From Microcystis aeruginosa Ma_SC_T_19800800_S464 (GTDB lineage Bacteria > Cyanobacteriota > Cyanobacteriia > Cyanobacteriales > Microcystaceae): a DNA stretch of 41,446 nucleotides. The notes under the pieces were generated by a model, which was not told the origin of the DNA, did no database searches, and saw only the letters and a program-made list of their open reading frames with translations. Position numbers and translations under genes: made by a program. Positions 17,188 through 26,633 of the stretch are shown in pieces; within the stretch, counting starts at the first letter, position 1; every line of letters begins with the position of its first letter. The stretch spans positions 1 to 41,446 of the forward strand of contig SFBL01000059.1 in NCBI GenBank assembly GCA_007095785.1, read 5' to 3'.

Positions 17188-17661
17188 TTACCATCCGCTA
17201 TCATCCCCCTTATTCTCTGTTCCATAATTAGAATTATCGGGGTAATGGGGACGAGTTATATTTGTATTCTTTCTGTCTCTTTTCTGGTCGGGTCTGGAGT
17301 TTTTTTTGCGGGTCATTCTCAAGCGTTCGGCTGTTCTTGCCACTGTCGCCACACTGAACAATATACCAGTTTTTTCTAGGAATAGTTCCGATAGTTCGGC
17401 TAGAGTCGCATCATTATTTTCCTCAATTAACTGACCGAGGACGCTCATCTGTTCTGGCGTGAGTTTTAAATGACGACCACATCGATAAGTCTTCGGTCGA
17501 ATATCTCCCGTTTCTCGAGATTGCTTCAAAAGCTTTTGTACGAAACTTAAGGTGACGCAGAATCTTTTCGCTAATTGTCTTTGAGAGATGGGTTCGTTAT
17601 AATAACAGTCGAGGATTTTCTGACGGAACTCTACTGGATAGGATTTCATTTTTTCTGCCAT
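17188..17661 (-). pseudogene. IS630-family transposase, 3'-truncated
   Basis: Residues ~1-125 are the N-terminal double helix-turn-helix of an IS630/Tc1-mariner transposase (YPVEFRQKILDCYYNEPISQ; RQLAKRFCVTLSFVQKLLKQ; LTPEQMSVLGQLIEE). After MTRKK the frame turns into low-similarity sequence. An A8 run on the minus strand (17300-17307) sits at that point. A shift there gives KKTPDPTRKETERIQI and then a stop, closer to the normal IS630 continuation, consistent with a programmed-frameshift type element. The catalytic DDE domain is missing because xisH begins 15 bp further on. Confidence 0.8.
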
Positions 17662-17706
17662 TTAGCTATTGATAACATTATACTTCATATTTTTGATAAA
17701 GGCTGT

Positions 17707-17742
17707 AATTGACCCCCAGAAAATGATTAAAACCCCACACCC
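17707..17742. repeat. Dispersed repeat, inverted copy at 37676-37710
   Basis: Both copies share TAATTGACC, GAAAATGA and TAAAACCCCACACCC in the same order and spacing but on opposite strands. This is a family of short non-coding repeats, lying here between the IS630 fragment and groES. Confidence 0.6.
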
Positions 17743-17788
17743 TGCTCCGAGGAAAAACTTTTTCAGCAAACCCTAGCTTAACACCATA

Positions 17789-17804
17789 GTTCGGAAACCC
17801 GTAC
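17789..17804 (+). promoter_or_regulatory. K-box of groESL
   Basis: GTTCGGAAACCCGTAC matches the cyanobacterial K-box consensus GTTCGG-NNAN-CCNNAC, a positive element linked to light/heat control of groESL. It lies 11 bp upstream of the -35 box. Confidence 0.75.
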
Positions 17805-17815
17805 CGATCGAGCAG

Positions 17816-17845
17816 TTGTCAGGGGGCCTTCTATTTCGGTAAATT
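17816..17845 (+). promoter_or_regulatory. groESL promoter
   Basis: A TTGTCA -35 (17816-17821) and TAAATT -10 (17840-17845) are separated by 18 bp. The -10 overlaps the first arm of CIRCE, so HrcA binding would block polymerase directly. Confidence 0.65.
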
Positions 17846-17870
17846 AGCACTCGGAAGGTAAGAGTGCTAA
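17844..17870 (+). promoter_or_regulatory. CIRCE operator (HrcA binding site)
   Basis: The perfect inverted repeat TTAGCACTC-N9-GAGTGCTAA is the CIRCE consensus. It is bound by the HrcA repressor, whose activity depends on GroEL, giving heat-shock feedback control. Confidence 0.98.
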
Positions 17871-17917
17871 TCTGAAAAAAGCACTTACCCAAATACAAGA
17901 CAAACGGAGGATATTCC

Positions 17918-18229
17918 ATGGCTGCAGTCAGCATCAACGTAACTACTGTTAAACCCCTAGGCGATCGAGTTTTCGTTAAAGTTAGCCCCAGCGAAGAAAA
18001 AACCGCCGGTGGCATTTTCCTTCCCGATGCCGCTAAAGAAAAACCCCAAATCGGAGAAGTCGTGGCCGTCGGCGCTGGCAAACGCAACGATGACGGTAGC
18101 CGCACCCCTGTGGAAGTGGGTGTGGGGGACAAAGTTCTCTACTCCAAATATGCCGGAACCGATATCAAACTTGGTGGCGAAGAATACGTTCTCCTCTCCG
18201 AAAAAGACATTCTCGCCGCCGTTTCCTAG
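17918..18229 (+). CDS. groES: Co-chaperonin GroES
   Basis: The 103-residue protein has [26 protein letters not shown] (start of the Cpn10 fold with its mobile loop) and ends [13 protein letters not shown]. GroES caps GroEL and encloses folding substrates in the cytoplasm. It is the first gene of the operon; ATG 17918 follows a perfect GGAGG at ~8 bp. It is controlled by the K-box, promoter and CIRCE just upstream. Confidence 0.98.
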   Translation: MAAVSINVTTVKPLGDRVFVKVSPSEEKTAGGIFLPDAAKEKPQIGEVVAVGAGKRNDDGSRTPVEVGVGDKVLYSKYAGTDIKLGGEEYVLLSEKDILAAVS

Positions 18230-18266
18230 TCATCTACCCTTGAAAACCCCTATTTTGCACGAATAA

Positions 18267-19901
<1,635 letters not shown>

Positions 19902-19923
19902 TAATTAGTCTATTTTTTCTCGA

Positions 19924-19955
19924 CTCGATCGCATTTAAGCGATCGAGTTTTTTTT
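19924..19955 (+). terminator. groESL terminator
   Basis: CTCGATCGC-ATTTAA-GCGATCGAG is followed by eight T residues. The stem contains the HIP1-like GCGATCG core. It lies 22 bp after the groEL stop. Confidence 0.95.
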
Positions 19956-19968
19956 GATGAAATAATAG

Positions 19969-19997
19969 AAAACGGGTTTCTCCGAGAAACCCGTTTT
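19969..19997. terminator. Second hairpin, possibly bidirectional terminator
   Basis: AAAACGGGTTTCT-CCG-AGAAACCCGTTTT is a perfect 13-bp stem flanked by A and T runs on both sides, directly after the groESL terminator. It may act as a backup terminator or belong to a dispersed hairpin family. Confidence 0.6.
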
Positions 19998-20074
19998 CTC
20001 GCTCTTTACCCTCTCCCTAGAGGAACCGCACTTGGCACGACCAGAAACCGCCCGATGTTGCATACCACTTTTTA

Positions 20075-20242
20075 GCTATTTTGTCAATACCCTATAGAGG
20101 ATCTATGTCGGGTTTCGTTGCCTCAACCCGACCTACAAATTTACCACCCCCCCCGATGTCGGGTTAATACCGTCACCCTAACCCCCCCGATGTCGGGGGG
20201 GCAAGGGGGGGGAAAGTTGCTATTTTGTCAATACCCTATAGA
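20075..20242. repeat. 24-bp direct repeat flanking a REP-rich insert
   Basis: A 24-base sequence beginning GCTATTTTGTCAATACCC is present at 20075-20098 and again at 20219-20242, exactly 144 bp apart. The insert contains a GTCGGGTTTCGTTGCC / CTCAACCCGAC hairpin and two CCCCGATGTCGGG palindromes. The groEL-to-PEP-CTERM gap (19902-20352) holds no gene besides these repeats and the hairpins after groEL. Confidence 0.75.
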
Positions 20243-20352
20243 AAGAATTAATGATTGTATCGGGTAAATGATAACGATAACTGATCAATGGCTGAAAAGA
20301 AGAGACGGCTGCAATAGGATTAATGCAGTCTTTCTTAACTTTTTTAGAGATC

Positions 20353-21015
20353 ATGAAAACCTTACCTATGTCTTTGGTATTAGCGGGCGTTAGTAGTTTT
20401 CTTGTACTAACGGGGGGGGTAAATCCTGTCCGTGCGGCGGTTCTGATCGGGAATCTCCCGCAAACGAATGATGGTACTTTCAGTACTATTTCTGGTTCCG
20501 GTGTAAAAGCGCTCGCCTTTACCCTACCTGCGGGTAACAATTACAGCCTCGACAACGCCATCCTGCGACTCGGGGACTACGAGAGTGGAGATGTTCCCCT
20601 CGTCCAGATCCGCAATGATGTGGGGGGCAGCGATCCGGGCAGTACCGTCCTCGCCAATTTCACCAATCCCACCCCTCAAGGATTGGGAACCTTTAACTAC
20701 ACCTTCACTCCCACTGCTCCCTTCACGTTTACCGCCGGTACTAAATACTGGTTATCCGTTCAATCTAGCAGTGGAAATTTTGTCTGGCGTGCCTCTAATC
20801 CTAGCACAACCCCGACGGGAATCGCCACGTCATCGGGAAACCGGTTTAGTAACGGCGGTTCTTTCGAGAACAGTAGCTTTTTTAACAGTTTCCAGATCAA
20901 CGCGACCGAGATAACCGGTCCGGTGGCCAGCACTCCCGAACCTACTGCGATCGCGGCGTTGTCCCTGTTCGGATTGGGATTACTGGGGGTTAAAGGTCGT
21001 CGGAACGAGGGGTAA
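20353..21015 (+). CDS. PEP-CTERM sorting-domain exported protein (choice-of-anchor R type)
   Basis: The 220-residue protein has an N-terminal signal peptide (MKTLPMSLVLAGVSSFLVLTG, cleavage likely after VRAA), a beta-rich ~150-residue middle with NLPQTNDG and DNAILRLGDY resembling the choice-of-anchor R domain, and a C-terminal PEP-CTERM tail: STPEPTAIAALSLFGLGLL followed by basic GRR. PEP-CTERM tails are processed by exosortase in bacteria with abundant exopolysaccharide. The ATG at 20353 is preferred over the ATG at 20323 because it starts the signal peptide. The function of the exposed domain is unknown. No exosortase lies nearby. Confidence 0.88.
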   Translation: MKTLPMSLVLAGVSSFLVLTGGVNPVRAAVLIGNLPQTNDGTFSTISGSGVKALAFTLPAGNNYSLDNAILRLGDYESGDVPLVQIRNDVGGSDPGSTVLANFTNPTPQGLGTFNYTFTPTAPFTFTAGTKYWLSVQSSSGNFVWRASNPSTTPTGIATSSGNRFSNGGSFENSSFFNSFQINATEITGPVASTPEPTAIAALSLFGLGLLGVKGRRNEG

Positions 21016-21020
21016 GTTCC

Positions 21021-21046
21021 GTAGCTTGATTGATTAATCAAGCTAC
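21021..21046. terminator. Hairpin after the PEP-CTERM gene
   Basis: GTAGCTTGATT-GATT-AATCAAGCTAC is a perfect 11-bp stem, 5 bp after the stop and without a T-run. It is followed by a CCCCGATGTCGGGG palindrome (~21052-21072). It may slow or stop transcription, or be a dispersed hairpin; a similar design lies at 40404-40429. Confidence 0.5.
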
Positions 21047-21089
21047 CCCAACCCCCCCCCGATGTCGGGGTAGCAAGGGGGGTAAGCTT

Positions 21090-21377
21090 TTAAGGATTTG
21101 GAATCGATCGCAGCAGCAGAGTCAGAATACTGGTTAATACTGCCACTACCACGGGAATAATCAACGATTTTGCTCCCTTAAGGTCAGAGACATCCTTAAT
21201 TAAAGCGTCCTGTGTTCCCTCTACTTTTTCCCATCGCCTATCAATACTTTTGAGTTCGGTTTTCACCTCGGCCATATCTACCTTGATATCGGTGACATCT
21301 TTCTGTAAAGAGTCTAACTTGCCTTCGATTCTTGTTAGAACAGTTTCTAGGGAATCAGTAACGGGGGATTGACTCAT
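21090..21377 (-). CDS. Small coiled-coil protein with C-terminal membrane anchor
   Basis: The 95-residue protein has residues ~8-70 forming heptad-rich helix (repeated I/L/V spacing with D, E, K) and ~72-90 a single membrane helix, ending in SIPNP. The pattern resembles XhlA-like or tail-anchored coiled-coil proteins, but no firm family can be named. It is flanked by repeats and not in an operon. Confidence 0.65.
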   Translation of the reverse strand: MSQSPVTDSLETVLTRIEGKLDSLQKDVTDIKVDMAEVKTELKSIDRRWEKVEGTQDALIKDVSDLKGAKSLIIPVVVAVLTSILTLLLRSIPNP

Positions 21378-22006
21378 GAATTTCGGGGAATATTCGATCG
21401 CCTAGTAATATTGTAGGCTGTTCTTGTAGGTGATGCACTCTTTACCAACGTTCTAAAATCAGTAATATTGTAGCCGTAGCTTGGGTTGAACGGAGTGAAA
21501 CTCAACAACCGAGGGTCTAAAACTGGCTTCTAGCAAGGCTTTCCAAATAGCTTGACATACCTAGTGGTTTGGAGGGTTCTACACCCCAAAGGCTGGGATT
21601 GAGTGGTAAAACCAGAAGTAATGCCCAATTTTAGCCGAGAGTTTCCCTTTAAAAATCCCCAACTTAGTAGATTTACAAAAATGAGATGCACCGGAAAAGA
21701 CAGCACTGTTAATGCCATTTAATACTCCTCTTTGTGTGATAATCAGTGCTTATTATTTGTAGGGGTTTTGCTAGGCAAAGTTTTGAAGACTATATTTCTA
21801 GAAAATTATCCCTATTCTTCTCCCTTCCACACAGAAACGAGAAGATCCTCAAATCTGATATAGCGGTATTCGCTTGAGTGAGATACAGACCATCGTCTTG
21901 CCTAGACTGACTTATAGCTTGTTGCAGTATACCTCATTCGACTGCATACCGCTATAATCAGTTTTTAATAACTGGATTTAGTATTACTGATCACTGAACA
22001 TCTAAA
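21378..22006. other. Gene-free region with IS/MITE debris
   Basis: No supported gene is present; the 62-codon minus-strand frame at 21530-21718 has no protein-like features. The region contains a GGGTTGAACGGAGTG-type hairpin segment (~21481), the fragment repeated at the window start (21654-21692), a CTTTGTGTGATAATCAGTGCTTAT motif related to the repeats after hypE, a 98-bp MITE with perfect 11-bp inverted ends at 21859-21956, and directly abutting it the TAATCAGTTTTTAATAAC repeat (21955-21985). Confidence 0.6.
21859..21956. repeat. MITE-like element with 11-bp perfect inverted ends
   Basis: TATAGCGGTAT (21859-21869) and ATACCGCTATA (21946-21956) are perfect inverted ends of a 98-bp element with no ORF. 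Inner arms (CGCTTGAGTGAG and CTCATTCGACTGC) extend the partial complementarity. TA at both ends suggests insertion at a TA dinucleotide, as for IS630-type MITEs. Confidence 0.7.
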
Positions 22007-24475
22007 TCAAGTTAAAATATCCGCTCCTAACATCCGTTGATATTTAGCTTCTAAAGCTTGTTTCAAGTTGGGCAAAGTGATTAAATGGGGATCATCTAAC
22101 ATAATTTTTTCGGCGGCATCTCTTGCCAAAACTAACACCTCTTGATCCTCGACTAAACTAGCGAGGGCAAAATCTGGTAAACCCGATTGTCGTTGTCCTA
22201 AAACTTCCCCGGGACCGCGAAATCGCATATCCATTTCCGAGATAAAAAAGCCGTCTTGGGATTGTTCCAAAACCGTCAATCTTTGACGGGAATTAGCACT
22301 ATTACTGCCACTTAAAAGTAAACAATAGGATTGATGGGAACCTCTGCCCACGCGCCCCCGTAATTGATGCAATTGTGAAAGGCCAAAACGTTCGGCATTT
22401 TCAATTAACATCACCGTGGCATTGGGAACATCCACCCCCACTTCGATAACCGTAGTTGAGACAATAATTTGTAGAATATTATCGCGAAAAGCTGTTAATA
22501 TTTCCTCTTTTTCTGCGGAACTCATGCGACCATGGAGTAAACCGATATTAAAATCGGGAAAAATCTTTTCTGATAAATTTTGATATTCTTCCACCGCAGC
22601 CCTCACATCTAATTTTTCCGATTCTTCAATTAAGGGAAAAATCACATAAGCTTGTCTGCCTTGGGCAATTTCACGGCGAATTAAATCATAGGCAGCCCTT
22701 CTTTGATTGCCATTTAAAGCGGTGGTTTGAATCGGTTGTCTGCCGGGGGGCAATTCGTCAATTTGACTCACATCTAAATCCCCATGTAGGGTTAAAGCTA
22801 AAGTACGGGGAATCGGTGTTGCTGTCATGGTTAAAACGTGGGGAGACTCTCCTTTGCTTAATAATCTTGCCCTTTGTTTTACCCCAAAACGATGCTGTTC
22901 ATCAATAACAACTAACCCCAATTTGCGGAAATTAACTGCATCTTGAATTAGGGCATGAGTTCCCACTAAAAGTGGTAATTCTCCTGTCTCTAATTGGGCG
23001 TGAATTTCTCGCCGTTTAGCGGTTTTTGTGGAACCAGTTAATAATTCTACGGGTAAATGTAAGAGATTAAACCAGCTAACTAACTTACGATAATGTTGTT
23101 CTGCTAAAACTTCCGTGGGAGCCATTAATGCCGCTTGATAACCAGATTGTAGGGCTGCTAAAATAGCATAAACTCCGACAATTGTTTTGCCAGAACCCAC
23201 ATCCCCCTGCACAAGACGATTCATCGGGGTGCTAGAATCTAAATCCTCTAAAATTTCCTCAATAACTCGTTTTTGAGCATTGGTTAATTGAAAGGGAATT
23301 ATCTGATTAAATTGATCAATTAGTTGACCCTTAGCACTAAAAATAGCACTTTTCTGTGTCTGACGATACTGTTGCCGCCGCCGCAGAAAACCCAATTGTA
23401 AAAAGAAGAATTCATCAAAGACTAATCGCCGTCGCGCTTGACTGAGAATCTCGGAATTATTGGGAAAATGAATGTTAGTAATTGCTGTTTTTAAATCGAT
23501 TAATCCGTATTGTTTTCTTAGACCGAAAGGTAGGGGGTCTTTTATCGCCTCTACTGCCCCAAAAGCGGCGACTACAGCCTTTCTAATTAGGTCGGCGGGT
23601 ACTCCATCGGTGAGGGGATAAACCGGCAGGATACGCCCGATTTTTAAGGACTCAATACTTGCCCCAGAACTGTCTAATAATTCAAATTCAGGATTTTCTA
23701 AAGTTAACCCATATTTTCCCGCTTTGACTAAACCACTAACCGCCACCACCGAACCGACGGGATAGAGTTTTTTTTGTCCTTCTTGCCACGCACGATTATT
23801 ATAGCGAGTTCCCGCATAAAAACGGTTTAATTTTATCTGTCCAGTGCGATCCTGTAAGAGCAATTCAAAGATAGCTAACTTGCTATTTTTGGGGCTATTA
23901 AAACAATTACAGCGCTTGACATTCCCTACTAAAGTTACCGTTTCCCCCTCGGTTAAGTTAGCGATATTGACTTGACGACTGTAATCCACATGATCCCGGG
24001 GATAATAATATAATAAATCTTCAACTTTGTGGAGGTTTAATCTTTCTAAAAGACTGGCTTTTCTCTCTCCCACTTCCGCTAGATATTTCAAGGGTTGTTC
24101 GAGGGTAACTTGCCGTGGAGAATTAGCCTTTGCCGTGATGGGAGTGGTATTAATAATTTTCGCCGCAGCTGGTTCTTTTGGGGTGGAGATTGCTTCTAAA
24201 TTTTGCCGTAATTGTTGCAAAAAATTGCGAGTTTCGGTGACTAATTGTTGTCTTTGTCTGGGATTAAATTGGGAATATTGGGCAAATTTTTGGGCTAATT
24301 CTCGCCAGCGATTTCTCTCACTGGTGGCAATTCCCACGGGAGGATTATCCCGGAAACTAAGACAGAAAAACTCGCTAAAACGGTATTGATTTCCCTGAAG
24401 ATCGGGATAACCTTTTTCCGCTTCTACAGATAAGGCTTTTTGTAATCTCACCCAGTCGGGTATTTCCCCTTTCAT
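22007..24475 (-). CDS. recG: ATP-dependent DNA helicase RecG
   Basis: This 822-residue RecG remodels stalled replication forks and branch-migrates Holliday junctions. It has a ~125-residue N-terminal extension common in cyanobacteria, a wedge/OB domain (~165-270), Walker A GDVGSGKT at 424-431, motif II DEQH at 525-528 (IDEQHRFGVKQR), TMTATPIPRTL, and the C-terminal TVIEVGVDVPNAT and QLRGRVGRG. All helicase motifs look intact. The ATG at 24475 gives a start consistent with the extended family. Confidence 0.96.
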   Translation of the reverse strand: MKGEIPDWVRLQKALSVEAEKGYPDLQGNQYRFSEFFCLSFRDNPPVGIATSERNRWRELAQKFAQYSQFNPRQRQQLVTETRNFLQQLRQNLEAISTPKEPAAAKIINTTPITAKANSPRQVTLEQPLKYLAEVGERKASLLERLNLHKVEDLLYYYPRDHVDYSRQVNIANLTEGETVTLVGNVKRCNCFNSPKNSKLAIFELLLQDRTGQIKLNRFYAGTRYNNRAWQEGQKKLYPVGSVVAVSGLVKAGKYGLTLENPEFELLDSSGASIESLKIGRILPVYPLTDGVPADLIRKAVVAAFGAVEAIKDPLPFGLRKQYGLIDLKTAITNIHFPNNSEILSQARRRLVFDEFFFLQLGFLRRRQQYRQTQKSAIFSAKGQLIDQFNQIIPFQLTNAQKRVIEEILEDLDSSTPMNRLVQGDVGSGKTIVGVYAILAALQSGYQAALMAPTEVLAEQHYRKLVSWFNLLHLPVELLTGSTKTAKRREIHAQLETGELPLLVGTHALIQDAVNFRKLGLVVIDEQHRFGVKQRARLLSKGESPHVLTMTATPIPRTLALTLHGDLDVSQIDELPPGRQPIQTTALNGNQRRAAYDLIRREIAQGRQAYVIFPLIEESEKLDVRAAVEEYQNLSEKIFPDFNIGLLHGRMSSAEKEEILTAFRDNILQIIVSTTVIEVGVDVPNATVMLIENAERFGLSQLHQLRGRVGRGSHQSYCLLLSGSNSANSRQRLTVLEQSQDGFFISEMDMRFRGPGEVLGQRQSGLPDFALASLVEDQEVLVLARDAAEKIMLDDPHLITLPNLKQALEAKYQRMLGADILT

Positions 24476-24542
24476 AATTGCCTCTTGACTCCAAATTTCC
24501 CAGTATTATGTTTCCCTAATACCTCTGTTTGATCATAACTGA

Positions 24543-25448
24543 TTAATCATACCAACTACTGCGCCATGCCGCTTCCGCTTGAGCGATAGTATATTCTTTG
24601 CGAATACGATGATATTGTTCCCCTAGACGATTTAATTGTTCCCAAAGGGAGCGAATTTGATTTCTTTCGACACTTAAGCGCGTATCAGCAAATTCCAGTT
24701 CAGCCATTCGTAGATGAATCGCCGTTACTTTAGTGACTTTGCCACTTGAAAAATCATGATCATCCCCATCATCTTCATCTTCATCTTCATCTTCATCTTT
24801 TTCTTCCTCTGGTTCAGGGTTTTTAGCTTCCACTAGAATGTTTAACATATTATTTCCTCCACCTAGGGATTGTCCTTCTTCTCCCGCTTGAATTGCCATA
24901 TCGATAATTTGACTGGGTAGATAAGGGGGAAGAATATAAGCTTTTTGTAGTTGCTGATTAATTTGTTTGGAGAGATGATTGAGAATCTCGATACAGTTTT
25001 TTTCCAGCACTCGACAACAATAAAGTAAAATATCGGGGTTATTAATCTCTCCAGTTGCGGCTATATTTTCCGGTTTGTTTAGAAAAAGTTTCAAGAAATC
25101 TGGGGTATTTTTCGTCTCTGCTGGACTTTTAGAGAATCCCACCCCTGAAAATGCTCCTCGATCGAAGCTCTGCTCGCCCAATTGCTGTAAACTGGCTTTA
25201 GCCTCTTGTCCCAAAGTTTTGATCTCCTCTTGCAGTTTCTGACGATTGCTGTGGGAGAGGGCCAGAAATTCCCCCCCATAGTAACGGGTACAGATATGAT
25301 ACACTGCCCCGATCGCCTGTTTATAGAGAGATTCACCGAGTAAATCGAGATAAATTCGGTATTTTTCCCGCATTCTTTCGGCTAAATTTGCCACTTCCGT
25401 TTCTATGTTCTTTAAATCTTGTTGTAGCTTGTTCAGTCTTCCAGTCAT
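24543..25448 (-). CDS. Hypothetical coiled-coil protein
   Basis: I do not recognise this 301-residue protein. Residues ~1-35 and ~245-290 are coiled-coil-like helices. The centre is helical, with YHICTRYYGGEF and LLYCCRVLEKNCIEILNHL. An extremely acidic Glu/Asp tract (~214-232) precedes GKVTKVTAIHLRMAELEFADTR. It lies ~65 bp upstream of recG on the same strand, so cotranscription is possible. It may be a conserved cyanobacterial structural or scaffold protein; no function is assigned. Confidence 0.65.
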   Translation of the reverse strand: MTGRLNKLQQDLKNIETEVANLAERMREKYRIYLDLLGESLYKQAIGAVYHICTRYYGGEFLALSHSNRQKLQEEIKTLGQEAKASLQQLGEQSFDRGAFSGVGFSKSPAETKNTPDFLKLFLNKPENIAATGEINNPDILLYCCRVLEKNCIEILNHLSKQINQQLQKAYILPPYLPSQIIDMAIQAGEEGQSLGGGNNMLNILVEAKNPEPEEEKDEDEDEDEDDGDDHDFSSGKVTKVTAIHLRMAELEFADTRLSVERNQIRSLWEQLNRLGEQYHRIRKEYTIAQAEAAWRSSWYD

Positions 25449-25694
25449 AGAAATTTTACCGAGGGAGAAGTTAGCGATCGGCGACTTCTATTATAGCGAC
25501 TCACTGTCAGCTATAGCGCCCTGACCAGGGGGAGATGCTCAGACTCGATCGTTTATCGGTTATTTTAGGTATTAGCTTTTCCCGGATCGGCTTTTAGCAT
25601 TGGTTTTGGCAAAGATAACTGCTATAATCAGGCTAATTAGTAGGAAAACTCTCTATCTCTATATTTTTGCATAGTTTACACCACAAGTCCGGGC

Positions 25695-26579
25695 ATGAAA
25701 ACCGACAGTATTTTTTATGATCTTTTTCAATCTTATCCGTCAATTTTCTTTGAATTAATCAACCTTTCCCCCAGAGCAGCAGAGAATTACCGCTTTGATT
25801 CCGTCGAAATCAAGCAACTAGCTTTTCGTATTGATGGCGTATTTTTGCCCAATATTACCGATCCTAGCATTCCTATTTATTTCTGCGAGGTGCAATTTCA
25901 AGATGATCAGAATTTTTATGGTCGTTTCTTTGCTGAAATCTTCTTATATCTCAGTAAAACTGCTTTTAACAATGATTGGCGCGGGGTGGTCATTTATCCC
26001 CATCGTCGGGTAGAATCAGATAAGATTTTACGTTATCAAGACTTATTGACATCTGGGAGAGTGACGCGAATCTATTTAGATGAACTAGATGATATTAATC
26101 AAGATTCCCTCGGTATTGCCACCATAAAATTAATTATTGCTAAAGAAAATCAAGCAGTGGCAACAGCCAAACAACTTATTGAACGAGTGCGAACTGAATT
26201 TACCCAACCGCAAAACCTCCTACAATTAATAGAAACGATCCTTATCTATAAATTACCACGTCTAAGTCGCCGGGAGATAGAAGCCATGTTTAGTTTAGAT
26301 GAACTGAAACAAACCCGTTATTTTCAAGACGTTCGAGAAGAAGGTAAACTGGAAGGTAAACTGGAAGGTAAACTGGAAGGTAAACTGGAAGGTAAACTGG
26401 AAGGTAAACTGGAAGGTAAACTGGAATCTGTGCCGCGTTTATTGGCTTTAGGTTTAACGGTAGAACAAATTGCTCAAGCCTTGGACTTAACTGTAGAAAA
26501 AGTGCGAGAAATACCAGAAACCCATGAAGATAATCTAGCAGTAAGCTATGACAGCGTTTCTGATCAGGATAAAGTGTAA
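25695..26579 (+). CDS. DUF2887 / Rpn-type nuclease-like protein with GKLE repeats
   Basis: The 294-residue protein has a PD-(D/E)XK-like N-terminal domain (~1-210): FDSVEIKQLAFRIDGVFLP, then YFCEVQFQDD, the D...E-x-Q core typical of Rpn/DUF2887 putative transposase nucleases, and LSRREIEAMFSLDELKQTR at its end. Seven tandem GKLE units (12 bp each, all identical, 26341-26424) follow, then a HTH-like C-terminus LGLTVEQIAQALDLTVEKV. Related Rpn proteins promote DNA recombination in E. coli. A paralogue without repeats lies at 33553-34347. It sits just upstream of hypE, probably by chance. Confidence 0.82.
   Translation: MKTDSIFYDLFQSYPSIFFELINLSPRAAENYRFDSVEIKQLAFRIDGVFLPNITDPSIPIYFCEVQFQDDQNFYGRFFAEIFLYLSKTAFNNDWRGVVIYPHRRVESDKILRYQDLLTSGRVTRIYLDELDDINQDSLGIATIKLIIAKENQAVATAKQLIERVRTEFTQPQNLLQLIETILIYKLPRLSRREIEAMFSLDELKQTRYFQDVREEGKLEGKLEGKLEGKLEGKLEGKLEGKLESVPRLLALGLTVEQIAQALDLTVEKVREIPETHEDNLAVSYDSVSDQDKV
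26341..26424 (+). repeat. Seven perfect 12-bp tandem repeats inside a CDS
   Basis: AAGGTAAACTGG is repeated seven times without a single change, encoding GKLE in frame. Perfect identity implies recent expansion or active slippage. Changes by whole units keep the frame. Confidence 0.98.
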
Positions 26580-26633
26580 CCTAATTTGGTATCGACCACC
26601 GACTACCCAAAACAAAAACTTCCTACCTCACCT

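Noticed and set aside
17122..17379. Plus-strand frame between xisH and the IS630 fragment
   Set aside because: It is antisense to two recognised genes and has no family features.
17773..18132. Minus-strand frame over groES and its promoter
   Set aside because: It would cover CIRCE, the promoter and groES; it is an antisense shadow.
21530..21718. 62-codon minus-strand frame
   Set aside because: Composition is not protein-like, it lies in repeat debris and has no ribosome-binding site or family.
26586..26633. TTG start giving 16 extra residues to HypE
   Set aside because: The extension has no family similarity and the ATG at 26634 is better placed.
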